Position numbers and translations under genes: made by a program. This document shows, in pieces, positions 44,021 to 52,675 of a DNA stretch of 64,000 nucleotides. Origin of the DNA: Haloarcula sebkhae (lineage in GTDB: Archaea > Halobacteriota > Halobacteria > Halobacteriales > Haloarculaceae); assembly GCF_014647415.1 (NCBI RefSeq), contig NZ_BMPD01000007.1, forward strand, positions 108,653 through 172,652, given 5' to 3'. Positions within the stretch are counted from its first letter, which is position 1. Every line of letters begins with the position of its first letter. The notes under the pieces are model-generated. The model saw only the letters and a program-made list of their open reading frames with translations, was not told the origin of the DNA and made no database searches.

Positions 44021-44479
44021 CTATTCCTCTCTTACAGAAGCCCACTCCTCTCGAAGTAGGTCTTCTAAAGTCTCCTGCTCCTCAGTACTTAGATTGATAC
44101 CATAATTCCCAAGAATCTGCTCCAACTCGTTCCGAGCCGTTTTAATCCGGAGTTCTTTATTGTGTGATAGAGCATCGCACATCAGTCTCCGCTGTCTCTC
44201 TATCTCGTCCACCAATTGGTTCACAAAAAGATCAAATGGACTTAGCCTGGCCAATATTACAGCATAATGGTTCTTTTTTGGTATTATTCCCTCCGATTCC
44301 AATTTCCGGTAAAATCTATCCCCTCTCACATACTTGATGCTTAGAAGAAAGAGTCCGAGCGTAAAGGGGATTGCCAATATCACTTTCGTATTAATCACTA
44401 AACCTATAGTATTTAATAACAGAAGAATGCCGTTAATTTCAACTAAAGTGTCGCGATCTATATCTGAAGAGAGGGACAT
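44021..44479 (-). CDS. two-helix membrane protein, unknown
   Basis: A 152-aa protein with two adjacent hydrophobic helices (about 15-50) and a cytoplasmic helical tail (LVDEIERQRRLMCDALSH, then EEQETLEDLLREEW). No family recognised. It lies 23 bp downstream of the dUTPase-fold gene on the same strand and is AT-rich. It might be an anchor or regulator in the nucleotide cluster, but nothing in the sequence shows this. Confidence 0.65.
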   Translation of the reverse strand: MSLSSDIDRDTLVEINGILLLLNTIGLVINTKVILAIPFTLGLFLLSIKYVRGDRFYRKLESEGIIPKKNHYAVILARLSPFDLFVNQLVDEIERQRRLMCDALSHNKELRIKTARNELEQILGNYGINLSTEEQETLEDLLREEWASVREE

Positions 44480-44502
44480 TAGTTAAACGCTCTTCTCCTT
44501 AA

Positions 44503-45189
44503 TTATTCTATCTTATTAAGTAACTCTGCGTACTTCTCTTCAAGCTCCTCAATTCGCTCAAGAAGAATTTCTCGGTCCCGTCTAGCTGCTGACTGAACGT
44601 CCTTTTCTCTGAATCGTGGTTCAGACAGATTACGCCCATCTTCAAGTGTTTGTTCATCCAGAGTCGTGGTCACCGAAACATATTCGAAAATCACATAGGC
44701 AATAATATCCCCCTCTTGGATCTCAATGCCTGCATCTTTTTTTCCAGTATTATTACCGGTTTTTTTGCCATCTCTTGGTTCAGTTACTCTACTTTCTTTT
44801 TTATTGTTAGATATTGCAATACGCAACGGTTCCCCTCCTTGCCAGTTTGTATCAATTGGCCCAGTCCCAACATCTTGTGCACCTCGTACAAAACTGTTCG
44901 GGGGATAAATACGGCCAAAAATGCGGATTGGATACTCTTTACCGATTTCACGAGTTGTTACGTCTTCTTTAGTAAGGAATAATTTGGTTTCTCCCGGGCG
45001 GATAGTCGCTGTAGATTCCTTTGTTCGTTCATAAGTAGAGTTCCCCTCAATAGTTTTCGTTCTCTTTTCAGTTATCCCGCCGTATCTCAAGGGCACCTTA
45101 ATATCCTCGAACGGAGCGTCTTCATGAGCATTCTTCACCAATCCTTTCTCAATATAAAACTCCAGTTCTTTACCGGACAGGACGTTCAT
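44503..45189 (-). CDS. divergent dUTPase/dCTP deaminase-fold protein
   Basis: A 228-aa protein from ATG 45189, placed 10 bp after the start predicted from a TATA-like CTTATTATG. It lines up in outline with the canonical Dcd encoded next to it: VLSGKELEFYIEKGLV with [29 protein letters not shown] with [12 protein letters not shown], and NWQGGEPLRIAISN with [12 protein letters not shown]. The catalytic RSS block is missing, so it may be a non-enzymatic paralogue that binds nucleotides or a structural relative. It ends in a coiled coil (about 195-228). This reading is by eye and needs a profile search. Confidence 0.6.
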   Translation of the reverse strand: MNVLSGKELEFYIEKGLVKNAHEDAPFEDIKVPLRYGGITEKRTKTIEGNSTYERTKESTATIRPGETKLFLTKEDVTTREIGKEYPIRIFGRIYPPNSFVRGAQDVGTGPIDTNWQGGEPLRIAISNNKKESRVTEPRDGKKTGNNTGKKDAGIEIQEGDIIAYVIFEYVSVTTTLDEQTLEDGRNLSEPRFREKDVQSAARRDREILLERIEELEEKYAELLNKIE

Positions 45190-45333
45190 GGTTGTAAGTG
45201 ATAACAGACCCAACCCCCAGAAACATAATAAGTGTTCCGGGAAATTAATAACCGGATGGCAAACTATTTCCTGTCTTTTCTACCTTGAGAGGTCACCGCT
45301 CTTGGGGACAATCTGATAATCGAGACGATTTAA

Positions 45334-45954
45334 TTAGAACCCATCAGTATCATCAGGCGTGGAGTCTGTTTCTTCTTCAATAAATTCAGGGTCATTCTGA
45401 AGCCTTGTCGCCTGTGGGCCCAACTGATTTTGATATTTGGACTCTCGGCCGTGACCATACGGGCGCTCAGCGGGTGTTTGGAGCTTCTGGAAACTCAGTT
45501 GTGCAATACGCATATCAGGGTGCAGGGCAACCGGGGAATTGCCTAGATTAGAAAGCTCAAGTGTAAGTTCCCCTTTAAAACCGGGGTCGACGACGCCGGC
45601 TGTCGCATGGACAACCACGCCCAGACGACCCATAGAGGACCGCCCATTCAAGTGAGCAACGAGATCGCGCGGGATCTCAACTCGTTCCCTTAGCGTCCCA
45701 AGCACAAACTCACCCGCGTGAAGGATGAACTCACCATCCTCCTCAATATCAACTTCCGTGGTGTATTTTTCCGGCATTTCATCAACCGTCGGGTCCACAC
45801 ACGATATATTACCGTTATTAAAAGTTCGGAACTTCTGACCGAGACGGACATCCACCGTTGCCGGTTGAATCTGGAGATCAGGATCAGCCAGCGGTTCGAT
45901 TACCAGATCTCCGTCCTCTAGCCTGTTTTTGATATCGACATCGGAGAGCATCAT
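45334..45954 (-). CDS. dcd: dCTP deaminase
   Basis: Removes the amino group of dCTP to give dUTP (or dUMP in bifunctional archaeal forms), feeding thymidylate synthase. Hallmarks: [18 protein letters not shown] at the start, [30 protein letters not shown] with the nucleotide-binding RSS, and [15 protein letters not shown] with the catalytic Glu. 206 aa with an acidic C-terminal tail. Start at one of two adjacent ATG (45954 or 45951). A TATA-like ACTTTATGAG near 45984 and an inverted repeat upstream of it suggest regulation. Confidence 0.94.
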   Translation of the reverse strand: MMLSDVDIKNRLEDGDLVIEPLADPDLQIQPATVDVRLGQKFRTFNNGNISCVDPTVDEMPEKYTTEVDIEEDGEFILHAGEFVLGTLRERVEIPRDLVAHLNGRSSMGRLGVVVHATAGVVDPGFKGELTLELSNLGNSPVALHPDMRIAQLSFQKLQTPAERPYGHGRESKYQNQLGPQATRLQNDPEFIEEETDSTPDDTDGF

Positions 45955-45991
45955 TGTTGTCCAATTCGATTGGGCGCACACTCATAAAGTT

Positions 45992-46018
45992 GCCTACCTC
46001 TGGGCGTAGGTAGTAGGC
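45992..46018. promoter_or_regulatory. inverted repeat between dcd and HD-hydrolase promoters
   Basis: GCCTAC (45992-45997) and GTAGGC (46013-46018) flank a GTAGGTA repeat. The site touches the TATA region of dcd and lies about 30 bp before the TTTAATAA box of the HD gene (46048). A single regulator could control both. Confidence 0.45.
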
Positions 46019-46093
46019 CAAAACGGCAGTTGGATTCGGTTCTTTCGGCCCACGCGTTTAATAACAGCAGAGCCTGTAGACACTATCCATAGC

Positions 46094-47305
46094 ATGTTCA
46101 CAATAAAGGACGCGATCCATGATCATATTGATGTTAGCGGTGTCGCAGCCGATCTCCTCGATACACCTATTGTACAGCGACTAAGACGGGTCAGACAACT
46201 GGGAACTGCCTCCCTTGTATATCCCTCCGCCAACCATTCTCGATTCGAACACAGTTTGGGCGTATATTACCTTGCAGATGAAGTAGCGAAACATTTAGAT
46301 CTCGACGAGAATCACGCAGAGTGTCTTCGGGCTGCCGCCATATTACACGATACCGGTCACGGGCCTTTCAGCCATGTCACCGAGCCGGTATTCGAGAGGC
46401 ATCTCGGTAAAGATCACGACGATATTTATAATCTACTTTCCAATAGCCAAGCTCGTGAGATTCTTGAAAATCACGGGATTAATTTTGAATATATCTCAGA
46501 ATTAGTTGGCGGAAATGAAAAATACGGGCAGCTGATTGCTGGGGATCTTGATGTTGACCGTATGGACTATCTTGCTCGCGATGCCCATCACACAGGTGTT
46601 CCCTACGGAACGATTGACCACGAACAGCTGATACGGTCATTAACGTTTATAGATTCACAGCTAGTGATCAAAGAAGGAAATATACAGGTTGCAGAGAATG
46701 TCCTGACCGCCCGTGCCCTAATGGATCCAACAGTCTATCATCACCATACCGCACGGATTGCGGAATTAATGCTCCTCCGAGCAACAGAGCGCCTCATCAA
46801 GGCGAACGAACTTGCACCAAAAGACCTGAGGAGGATTGATGACTATGATCTTATAACAACTCTCCGGAGCCATCCAGAAACCTCCAAAATGGCTACACGC
46901 TTGGACAACCGGAATCTGTTCAAGCGAGCTGTATGGCTTGAAACAGACGCAATTCCAGAAAGTCTTAGAGGTTTTAGTTACCAAGAGATAATCCAATTTG
47001 AGCGAGAAATAGCTCAAGCTGCTGGTATTAATCCGGAGACAGTATTGATAGACATCCCCCACAAAATGGGGCTCCCAGAATCAGAGACACAGATAGAAAA
47101 AAATGGGGAAGTCACTCTCCTTCGGGAACAGTCACAGATCATCGGAGCATTAGAAGGGGCTGTCAAGAATCAACGGCGCTTGGGGATTTATACTGAAGAA
47201 TCCAGTATATCTGCTGTCAGAGAAGTCGCAGACGACATACTGGACATCAAGATCAATGGAAGGTACGTCAAAGAACGTGAAGGAGATAGTAATTCATTAG
47301 TCTAA
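46094..47305 (+). CDS. HD-domain phosphohydrolase (dNTPase/SAMHD1-like)
   Basis: A 403-aa protein of the HD superfamily. SRFEHSLGVYYLA gives the first His, AAILHDTGHGPFSH the HD pair, and GDLDVDRMDYLARDAHHTG the last Asp, all in the dGTPase/SAMHD1/YdhJ arrangement. NTERM VQRLRRVRQLGTASLVYP is also typical. Such enzymes split dNTPs to nucleoside and triphosphate, so this gene could balance the pools made by thyA, folA and dcd, or act against viruses. TATA box near 46048. Substrate not determinable from sequence. Confidence 0.87.
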   Translation: MFTIKDAIHDHIDVSGVAADLLDTPIVQRLRRVRQLGTASLVYPSANHSRFEHSLGVYYLADEVAKHLDLDENHAECLRAAAILHDTGHGPFSHVTEPVFERHLGKDHDDIYNLLSNSQAREILENHGINFEYISELVGGNEKYGQLIAGDLDVDRMDYLARDAHHTGVPYGTIDHEQLIRSLTFIDSQLVIKEGNIQVAENVLTARALMDPTVYHHHTARIAELMLLRATERLIKANELAPKDLRRIDDYDLITTLRSHPETSKMATRLDNRNLFKRAVWLETDAIPESLRGFSYQEIIQFEREIAQAAGINPETVLIDIPHKMGLPESETQIEKNGEVTLLREQSQIIGALEGAVKNQRRLGIYTEESSISAVREVADDILDIKINGRYVKEREGDSNSLV

Positions 47306-47329
47306 ATCTGGAGAATTGCAACTGCTGCC

Positions 47330-47668
47330 TCAACGATACCGGGGGTGAAGCCACACCAGTCGCTGCCTGATTTTGTGTTCCCACACAGTCTCAGAAGTCT
47401 TTTGTCGCCACAGAGACTCTGCAAAACGATTCTGCGTTCCGTGTTTATTAAATGGGATCGCGACAATTTCTCTACGATCCTCCTGATAGAATACTGCTTT
47501 TTCTCCGCCCCGCAATATCCCTACAAGATGTTTTCGGTCTGTTTCCTCTTTGAGAAGAGCTTGGGCCATTTTGTCTATATGGACACCTCTACGGAACTGA
47601 CTAAGCTCACTAAAGAGGGATTCAAAGACTAATTGTCGCTGAATAGTTGGGTTCTCCTGGTCAAACAT
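47330..47668 (-). CDS. 112-aa hypothetical protein with clear leaderless promoter
   Basis: ATG 47668 (MFDQENPTIQRQLVFESLF) lies 25 bp after a textbook TATA box (GTTATAAAG, about 47689-47697), which decides the start. Longer in-frame starts would begin inside the integrase remnant. The product is basic towards the C-terminus (WEHKIRQRLVWLHPRYR). No family recognised. It converges with the HD hydrolase gene. Confidence 0.7.
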   Translation of the reverse strand: MFDQENPTIQRQLVFESLFSELSQFRRGVHIDKMAQALLKEETDRKHLVGILRGGEKAVFYQEDRREIVAIPFNKHGTQNRFAESLWRQKTSETVWEHKIRQRLVWLHPRYR

Positions 47669-47711
47669 ACTAGACCCAAATCGTCGTTCTTTATAACATT
47701 CTGGGCCCGCC

Positions 47712-48445
47712 TTACATTTCTTTTGTTTCAAAATTCTGCCCTGAATTATCAACCCGGTCAAGAGCTTCCGTCGCCACATCACCTAGTTCACCTGCCTCGA
47801 TATGCGAATACCGCTCCCGCACCATATCCTCGGAATTATCCAGGTATCGGGCCGCGACTGTGTACCCGAACGCGCGAACAAGAACCTCCCCCATTCCACG
47901 TCGACCGCCGTGCGGTGCTAAATAGTCGTGTTTCGGGTGGTCGATGGCGATCTTCGCGGCCTCCGAGAGTCGCTGGAGAATGGATCGGGCGCCATCCGTC
48001 ATAATCGACTGCGGTCGTGTGTCCTCATCGAGTGCCAGTAGGAGATCGCGAGCGTACTCAACACGTCGCTTGTCAATTGTCTCCGATTGCTCTCCCCGGT
48101 CGGCTAACTCCTCCCGTACAAGTTCTGCAAGCGTCCGTTGGTCGAACGTCGGAAACACCGGCCATCGCTCCGTCGGTGGGTCCATCAGCTGGCGATAGCT
48201 TCGCAGCGGCGAGATTACCGGGTCGGGGAGGCTCGCGGCGTCCCACTGCTGCTTCTTCCGGTAGACGTCCATACTCCCGTCGTCAAGGGAGAGGTCCTCC
48301 CAGCGGACTCCGCGCCGGCGCGGATCATTCGAGTCTCGGAGAAGTTCCCCGACCGGACAGCCGTGTACTCGAGGACGAACACCAGAGCCCGGTCACGAGC
48401 CACCTTCAGCGCCGCGTAGCGTGCTCGCTGCTTGATACTGAGCAT
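47712..48445 (-). pseudogene. tyrosine recombinase (integrase) catalytic domain, frameshifted and 5' truncated
   Basis: The C-terminal frame reads HDYLAPHGGRRGMGEVLV and RERYSHIEAG, giving the H-x-x-R and nucleophile Tyr boxes of XerC/D-type recombinases. The upstream part lies in another frame: VFVLEYTAVR holds the first catalytic Arg, and the expected continuation VGELLRDSNDPRRRGVRWEDL is shifted by one base near 48352. The N-terminal core-binding domain is missing. Either a decayed integrase of an integrated element or, less likely, a sequencing error. Its position next to other remnants favours decay. Confidence 0.75.
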
Positions 48446-48469
48446 TGCGTGTCTGCATGAGCGTGAACG

Positions 48470-48691
48470 CTAGAAGCACCTCCCACAGGACGTTGCTTCG
48501 CGTGAAACAGGTTTCGTAGGTGTAGGCCGGCCTGAGGTTACAGTCACGGCAGTGGAACGCGGTCGAGATGCCGCCACATTTGAGCGGAGTTTGTCCGTAT
48601 CCATGGCAGGATCTATTTCACAGAATTCCTTGAGTCGCCGCTCGATACCCACATCGAGCGGCTCAGTGTCTATCTCGACGATACCCATCAA
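48470..48691 (-). pseudogene. degenerate ORF remnant
   Basis: A frame starting MGIVEIDTEPLDVGIERRL is followed in a second frame by a Cys-rich stretch (FHCRDCNLRPAYTYETCF). The frame change suggests a broken gene between the integrase remnant and the MITE-like element. I do not recognise the family. Confidence 0.35.
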
Positions 48692-48751
48692 TCCGCTCGC
48701 GAAACATCGCGCCGAACGCCGACTGAGCAGAAGACATACCCCTATATCATC

Positions 48752-48898
48752 AGGGTGTCATAGAACGATTCACACACTTCAGTAGCTCCCGGAAAACCGC
48801 TGTCTGAGAGATGGATATTATCGCCGCTATTCAGAAGTAGCAACAGCGGTTCTCTCGGCCGGTATCAAAAAACCATGCCAACTGTTCTATGACACCCT
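48752..48898. mobile_element. MITE-like element with 15-bp terminal inverted repeats
   Basis: AGGGTGTCATAGAAC (48752-48766) and its exact reverse complement (48884-48898) enclose about 117 bp with no gene. CCTATAT occurs on both sides close to the ends, but a clean target duplication cannot be read. Size and ends fit a miniature inverted-repeat element mobilised by a transposase elsewhere. Confidence 0.6.
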
Positions 48899-49046
48899 CC
48901 TATATGATGGTTATCTCAGTATACTATAGGGTCTTTATAGAGTTCTACATAAGAGCGATAAAATCGACTACTTCTCCTCGACTGCTAGAGACGTATTCGC
49001 TACGTTGTCTCCCTGCAGATACACTTGTGCCCCTGTCGAGGGTCGT

Positions 49047-49734
49047 ATTTAGTTAAGCGTGAAAAATGAGGCGGGAGAATTTCTTGCTGGTTCATGGCAG
49101 AAATCGCCCGCCTCAGCGGATGTAGAGAGTGGATTGATTTGGATTTGTGGAGCGCGAGCGGACACCCGAGTCAGCGATGGCGTTTGGTATTCAATCGCAC
49201 GTTGCAGGATTATCGCTGTTGAATACCGTCGAATTACTCGATTCACTGGGTGTCCAACGCAGTCGCAAAGCTGTCCACGATTGGGTTCGGAAAGCCGAGC
49301 CACAGCCAGAATCCGGGAAATCTCCGAATCAGATTACGCTCGACGAAACTGTGATTCGTATCAACGATCAGCAATTCTGGCTGTACGCCGTTACCAATCC
49401 ACAGTCGAACGACTTGCTTCACCTCCGGTTGTTTGCGACGACTACGACCACCCTCACAGAAATTTTCCTACGCGAACTTCGGCACAAACACGATGTCGAA
49501 ACTGCTGTCTTTCTCGTCGATGGCGCTCAACACCTCCAAACTGCACTGCAACGAACTGGACTCCGATTTCAGATGTGTCGCCACGGAAATCGGAACGCCG
49601 TCGAACGGATCTTTCGAGAGCTGACGCGTCGAACCTCGTCGTTTTCGAACTTCTTCAGTCATGTCGACCTGGAAACCGCCGAAAACTGGTTGCAGAGTTT
49701 CGCTCGCTGGCACAATGTCACTAACTAAACACTA
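49047..49734 (+). mobile_element. IS6-type insertion sequence (inactive copy)
   Basis: The ends carry GTATTTAGTTA (left, about 49049) and TAACTAAACAC (right, about 49722), imperfect terminal inverted repeats around one transposase pseudogene. Length of about 0.7 kb is normal for haloarchaeal IS6 elements. No clean target duplication was found. Confidence 0.6.
49094..49728 (+). pseudogene. IS6-family transposase with 5' frameshift
   Basis: The frame from ATG 49094 (MAEIARLSGCREWIDLDLW) fits the N-terminus of haloarchaeal IS6 transposases but shifts by one base near 49145. The rest continues as ERERTPESAMAFG in another frame. The DDE core is intact downstream: ITLDETVIR, VFLVDGA and NAVERIFRELTRR. 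The small start portion is therefore not joined to the catalytic core. This copy is probably dead but recent, as only one lesion is visible. Confidence 0.8.
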
Positions 49735-49812
49735 CGGGTAGAATAGCTACAACCTATATCAGTTGCAAATCAGCTGCCCGGAATCCCACGTTCGTACCCG
49801 TTTTTCAGCAGC

Positions 49813-50391
49813 CTATTGAGCGGTCAGTTCTGTATAGATCATCACCGTATTTGTGGGCGAATGGACGACCATGATGTCAACAGTCTCGCCAACATCCAGT
49901 GAACACGCGCCATTAGTTATTCGAAGCTCGAAGGACGAGCCAGCAGCAAACGTGTTTGTCGTGTCTTCGTGCAGAACGCCTACATCCCAAGATTAACCGA
50001 CCGTTCCCTCACTAAGCAGGTTCTGGTTGCCCTGGAAATTCACCTCATCGAACGGGAAATACGTCGGCGTTGACGCGGTCCCCGTCGTCGGAGCAGGCAA
50101 ATTAATGAGTCTAGTTGTCTTCCCACATGCCCTGACAACGATTTCCATTTCAGATACTGCAACTGAGTCGCCAGCGATATGTGTAAATCAGATGATTTGA
50201 TTGTCTGCACCCTTCCTATCGCCAATAAATTCCGCAGTAGATTGTCCGACCACCGGGCCAGCATCGTTTAGATCATCAGTCACTCCCAGAGCAAAGATGG
50301 GAATTGTCGCTCCAAGGATCACAGCAATTGCTACCTACAAAATAGTTGAAACAACTGAAGAGACAGCGCGCGGTGACTGTGAAACCTCCAT
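49813..50391 (-). pseudogene. archaeal type IV pilin-like protein with three in-frame stops
   Basis: Reading from ATG 50391 gives a haloarchaeal pilin-type N-terminus: SPRAVSSVVSTIL, then a stop, then VAIAVILGATIPIFALGV as the hydrophobic helix. The frame stays open in register apart from three stops (TAG near 50337, then TGA and TAA) and ends ...TNTVMIYTELTAQ. No frameshift is needed, so decay is by point mutation only. The intact ancestor would be a secreted adhesion pilin of about 190 aa. Flanked by IS6 and TnpB remnants. Confidence 0.75.
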
Positions 50392-50403
50392 GCTGTAACC
50401 TTA

Positions 50404-50730
50404 GCTTGTTTCAATGGGATAGCTATTTTGCTTCAGCGAGAGAATTCCCCCTTCCCGTGAGTGACGAGTGTTGGGTATCGGAGTATCACGCAGACATCAA
50501 TGCGGCGGTCAACATCGCTGACCGCCACGACCCGTGAGGTGAGAGACTGCCGCTGAAACTCGCAGGCGAGACATTTCACGGGATAGGAGCGCCTGTGACA
50601 GCGCCACGACTCACCGGGAGGCGAGCGAGAAACCCCTCGCAGATGACCCTCTCGGCCTTCCACGAGTTGGGAACCCTCTGCCAGCAACAGCGAAACTTAG
50701 CTGGTATTCCCATGCCGGGAAGCCGCGCCG
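50404..50730 (+). pseudogene. TnpB C-terminal remnant
   Basis: WVSEYHADINAAVNIADRHDP at 50474-50537 is the last RuvC block of TnpB, and the following sequence (GERLPLKLAGETFHG after the stop) resembles the usual region after tnpB. The rest of the gene is absent. It is a third, unrelated TnpB trace in the window. Confidence 0.7.
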
Positions 50731-50748
50731 TTCACGGTGCGGAGGATG

Positions 50749-51171
50749 TCATTCGTCGTCGCGTACCCGTGCAATAACCTCAGCGAAGGCAACGTTTGCT
50801 CTAACGTCGGAAATCTCCACAGTAACACGCTCCCCAATCTCAGTATCGGGAACAATCACTACGAACCCTCGCTCAACACGCGCGAGTCCATCGCCCTGGT
50901 CGCCGAGACTCTCGATGTCGACGGTACGTTGTTCGCCTTCCGCAACTGGCGGCGTCTGTGGCTCCTGTGACCCACGTTTTCTCCGGGGTTCTGTCTCACT
51001 TTGTTGAGACTCGGTCTCAGTCGGATGTGAAAGCAGTGCGACGCGATACATTGCATTAGCCTGCAGAGAACCAGCCTGTAGCTCTTGCTTGGGTACTTCA
51101 ATTACATACGAGTCATCGTGTTCTTCCACAGTGCCAGCAAACAGACAGTGTAGTTGAGACGGAATATCCAT
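50749..51171 (-). CDS. TRAM-domain protein
   Basis: A 140-aa protein. Residues about 80-138 form a TRAM domain (VDIESLGDQGDGLARVERGFVVIVPDTEIGERV), a small beta-barrel that binds RNA and occurs in archaea as stand-alone proteins with RNA-chaperone-like roles. The N-terminal 55 residues are a separate beta-rich unit, and an acidic linker joins the two. The window places it among remnants, but the frame is intact. Start ATG 51171. Confidence 0.85.
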   Translation of the reverse strand: MDIPSQLHCLFAGTVEEHDDSYVIEVPKQELQAGSLQANAMYRVALLSHPTETESQQSETEPRRKRGSQEPQTPPVAEGEQRTVDIESLGDQGDGLARVERGFVVIVPDTEIGERVTVEISDVRANVAFAEVIARVRDDE

Positions 51172-51692
51172 CAGTCGTATTGTATGTAATGTACCTAGCT
51201 AGCGGTATTTGACTCTATTGTCTATGATCACTTCGGCGCACCGAACCGCTTGTCTGCTTCGGGCGACGCTTCTCGTACTGATTGCTCCGTTCTGTCGGTC
51301 CATGCCTCTGATACAGACCGACGCCGACTGTAACGGCGGCGTGTCGAGGCCAGATCTCACCCAGTAAGAGCCAATGCGAAGCCCACGGCCGAACGCTCAC
51401 TGCTCGTCCCCTCCCCTGTCCGTCGGTTCTGGTAACAGTTAGTGCCGCTGGATAGCATCATGACGCCGCGACGCGCTCAGTCTGCTTGCGCTCGCTGGGA
51501 TCATCCTATCAGTGTGTGGGTGTCTCGCTTAGTGACTGGGGAAGCCGACGCACAAGTTGATAGTCGGTAGAGTGTCCGTTTGAGGGGCCGAAAGAGTGGA
51601 AATGCTGTCATTAGCCAAGAGTCTGAACAGCAGGAAACCGGGTGAGAATATCTAAGCACTATTCTCTGCGTCGCCACGTGTATATCAGCTTC
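51172..51692. other. intergenic region, no recognisable gene
   Basis: Some 520 bp of mixed composition. Short frames exist on both strands but none has protein-like sequence or a promoter at the right distance. Possibly old transposon scar. Confidence 0.4.
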
Positions 51693-52196
51693 TTAGTACG
51701 CACCGAGTTCTTCGCGAACGCGGAATTCCAGCCAGTCTACCCGCTCCTCTAGGTCGGACACCTCTTCGTTAATCTCGTCCTCGACCTCTCGAAACCGGCC
51801 AGAAAGTGTTCCGAAAGGCGAATCTGGGTCCGGGTCTTTCACCTCGTCAATTTCTGCGATCGGGAATATACCTGTGCCGTCGGATGTAAAGTATAACCCA
51901 GCATCTGCCTCGTCTTCGGGAGACACACGCCGGAACGTAACCTTGGAACGCCAGTACATCCGCTCAAGCAGGGTTGCGACTATAGACTGGCGAGCGGCTT
52001 TGGCTCCGTCAACAGCATCTTTTCCGACGAGATCGGCTGGGAACAAATGCGCGTGGTTCTCGTGGAGGTGTGATTCGATCTCAGTAATGGATAATGCCTG
52101 ATCTTGGTGATCCCGGAATAAGGAGTTGATTTCTGTCTCAAGTGGATCATACGTGGTGGCATCTTTCCATGCATCAGAATCCAGATCTATCGGCAT
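51693..52196 (-). CDS. 167-aa hypothetical protein, possible winged helix plus coiled coil
   Basis: ATG 52196 sits about 24 bp after TATATAA (about 52217-52223), a good leaderless promoter. The middle (LSITEIESHLHENHAHLF, then QSIVATLLERMYWRSKVTFRRV) suggests a winged helix. The C-terminus (VEDEINEEVSDLEERVDWLEFRV) is a coiled coil, so it may dimerise. No family named. Probably regulatory or structural. Confidence 0.7.
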   Translation of the reverse strand: MPIDLDSDAWKDATTYDPLETEINSLFRDHQDQALSITEIESHLHENHAHLFPADLVGKDAVDGAKAARQSIVATLLERMYWRSKVTFRRVSPEDEADAGLYFTSDGTGIFPIAEIDEVKDPDPDSPFGTLSGRFREVEDEINEEVSDLEERVDWLEFRVREELGAY

Positions 52197-52249
52197 ACTG
52201 CTGTGTAAATAGTATTCTTATATAACAGTACCGCCGGCGTTGTGTGGTT

Positions 52250-52420
52250 TTACTGGTACTGCTGGGTAGGTGCTCGGATATCCTTGATATCCTCACCGCC
52301 CATCCACGCTACGGCTGAGACTGTCGACAGCGCCGTCGCGAGAACGAATTGGACGCCAGTCAGAACCCGGGTACTGGGCTCGGGACGAATATTCGGGGGA
52401 ATTCTTTTGAATAGTTCGCA
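52250..52420 (-). pseudogene. remnant of a small membrane protein
   Basis: A frame without start codon encodes PSTRVLTGVQFVLATALS and ends IRAPTQQYQ before a TAA at 52250-52252. It looks like the C-terminal end of a gene lost upstream. The remaining sequence to 52675 shows no gene. Confidence 0.4.
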
Positions 52421-52675
52421 TGCTTACCGAGTAGTCGTTTCAGGGTGGCAACCTAGCAATAAATGACAGTTAGAGAGCGGAGTGGGAGATAGCTAGCCAA
52501 CAAAGAGAGACTGGCATTATTTTGCCGGTTAACGCTCTGTTACCACAGAACGTTGCTGCCACGTGCTCATATCCGTTTCGACGGTATCGGCTGTGCCACC
52601 GCCTCACCGTCCACGACACAGCGACAGAGGTATGTTAGAAGTGAAATCCAAACATCGAACTCTGTAGATAGACAG

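Noticed and set aside
48740..48905. CCTATAT on both sides of the MITE-like element as a target duplication
   Set aside because: The two copies are at unequal distances from the terminal repeats, so they cannot be a simple duplication.
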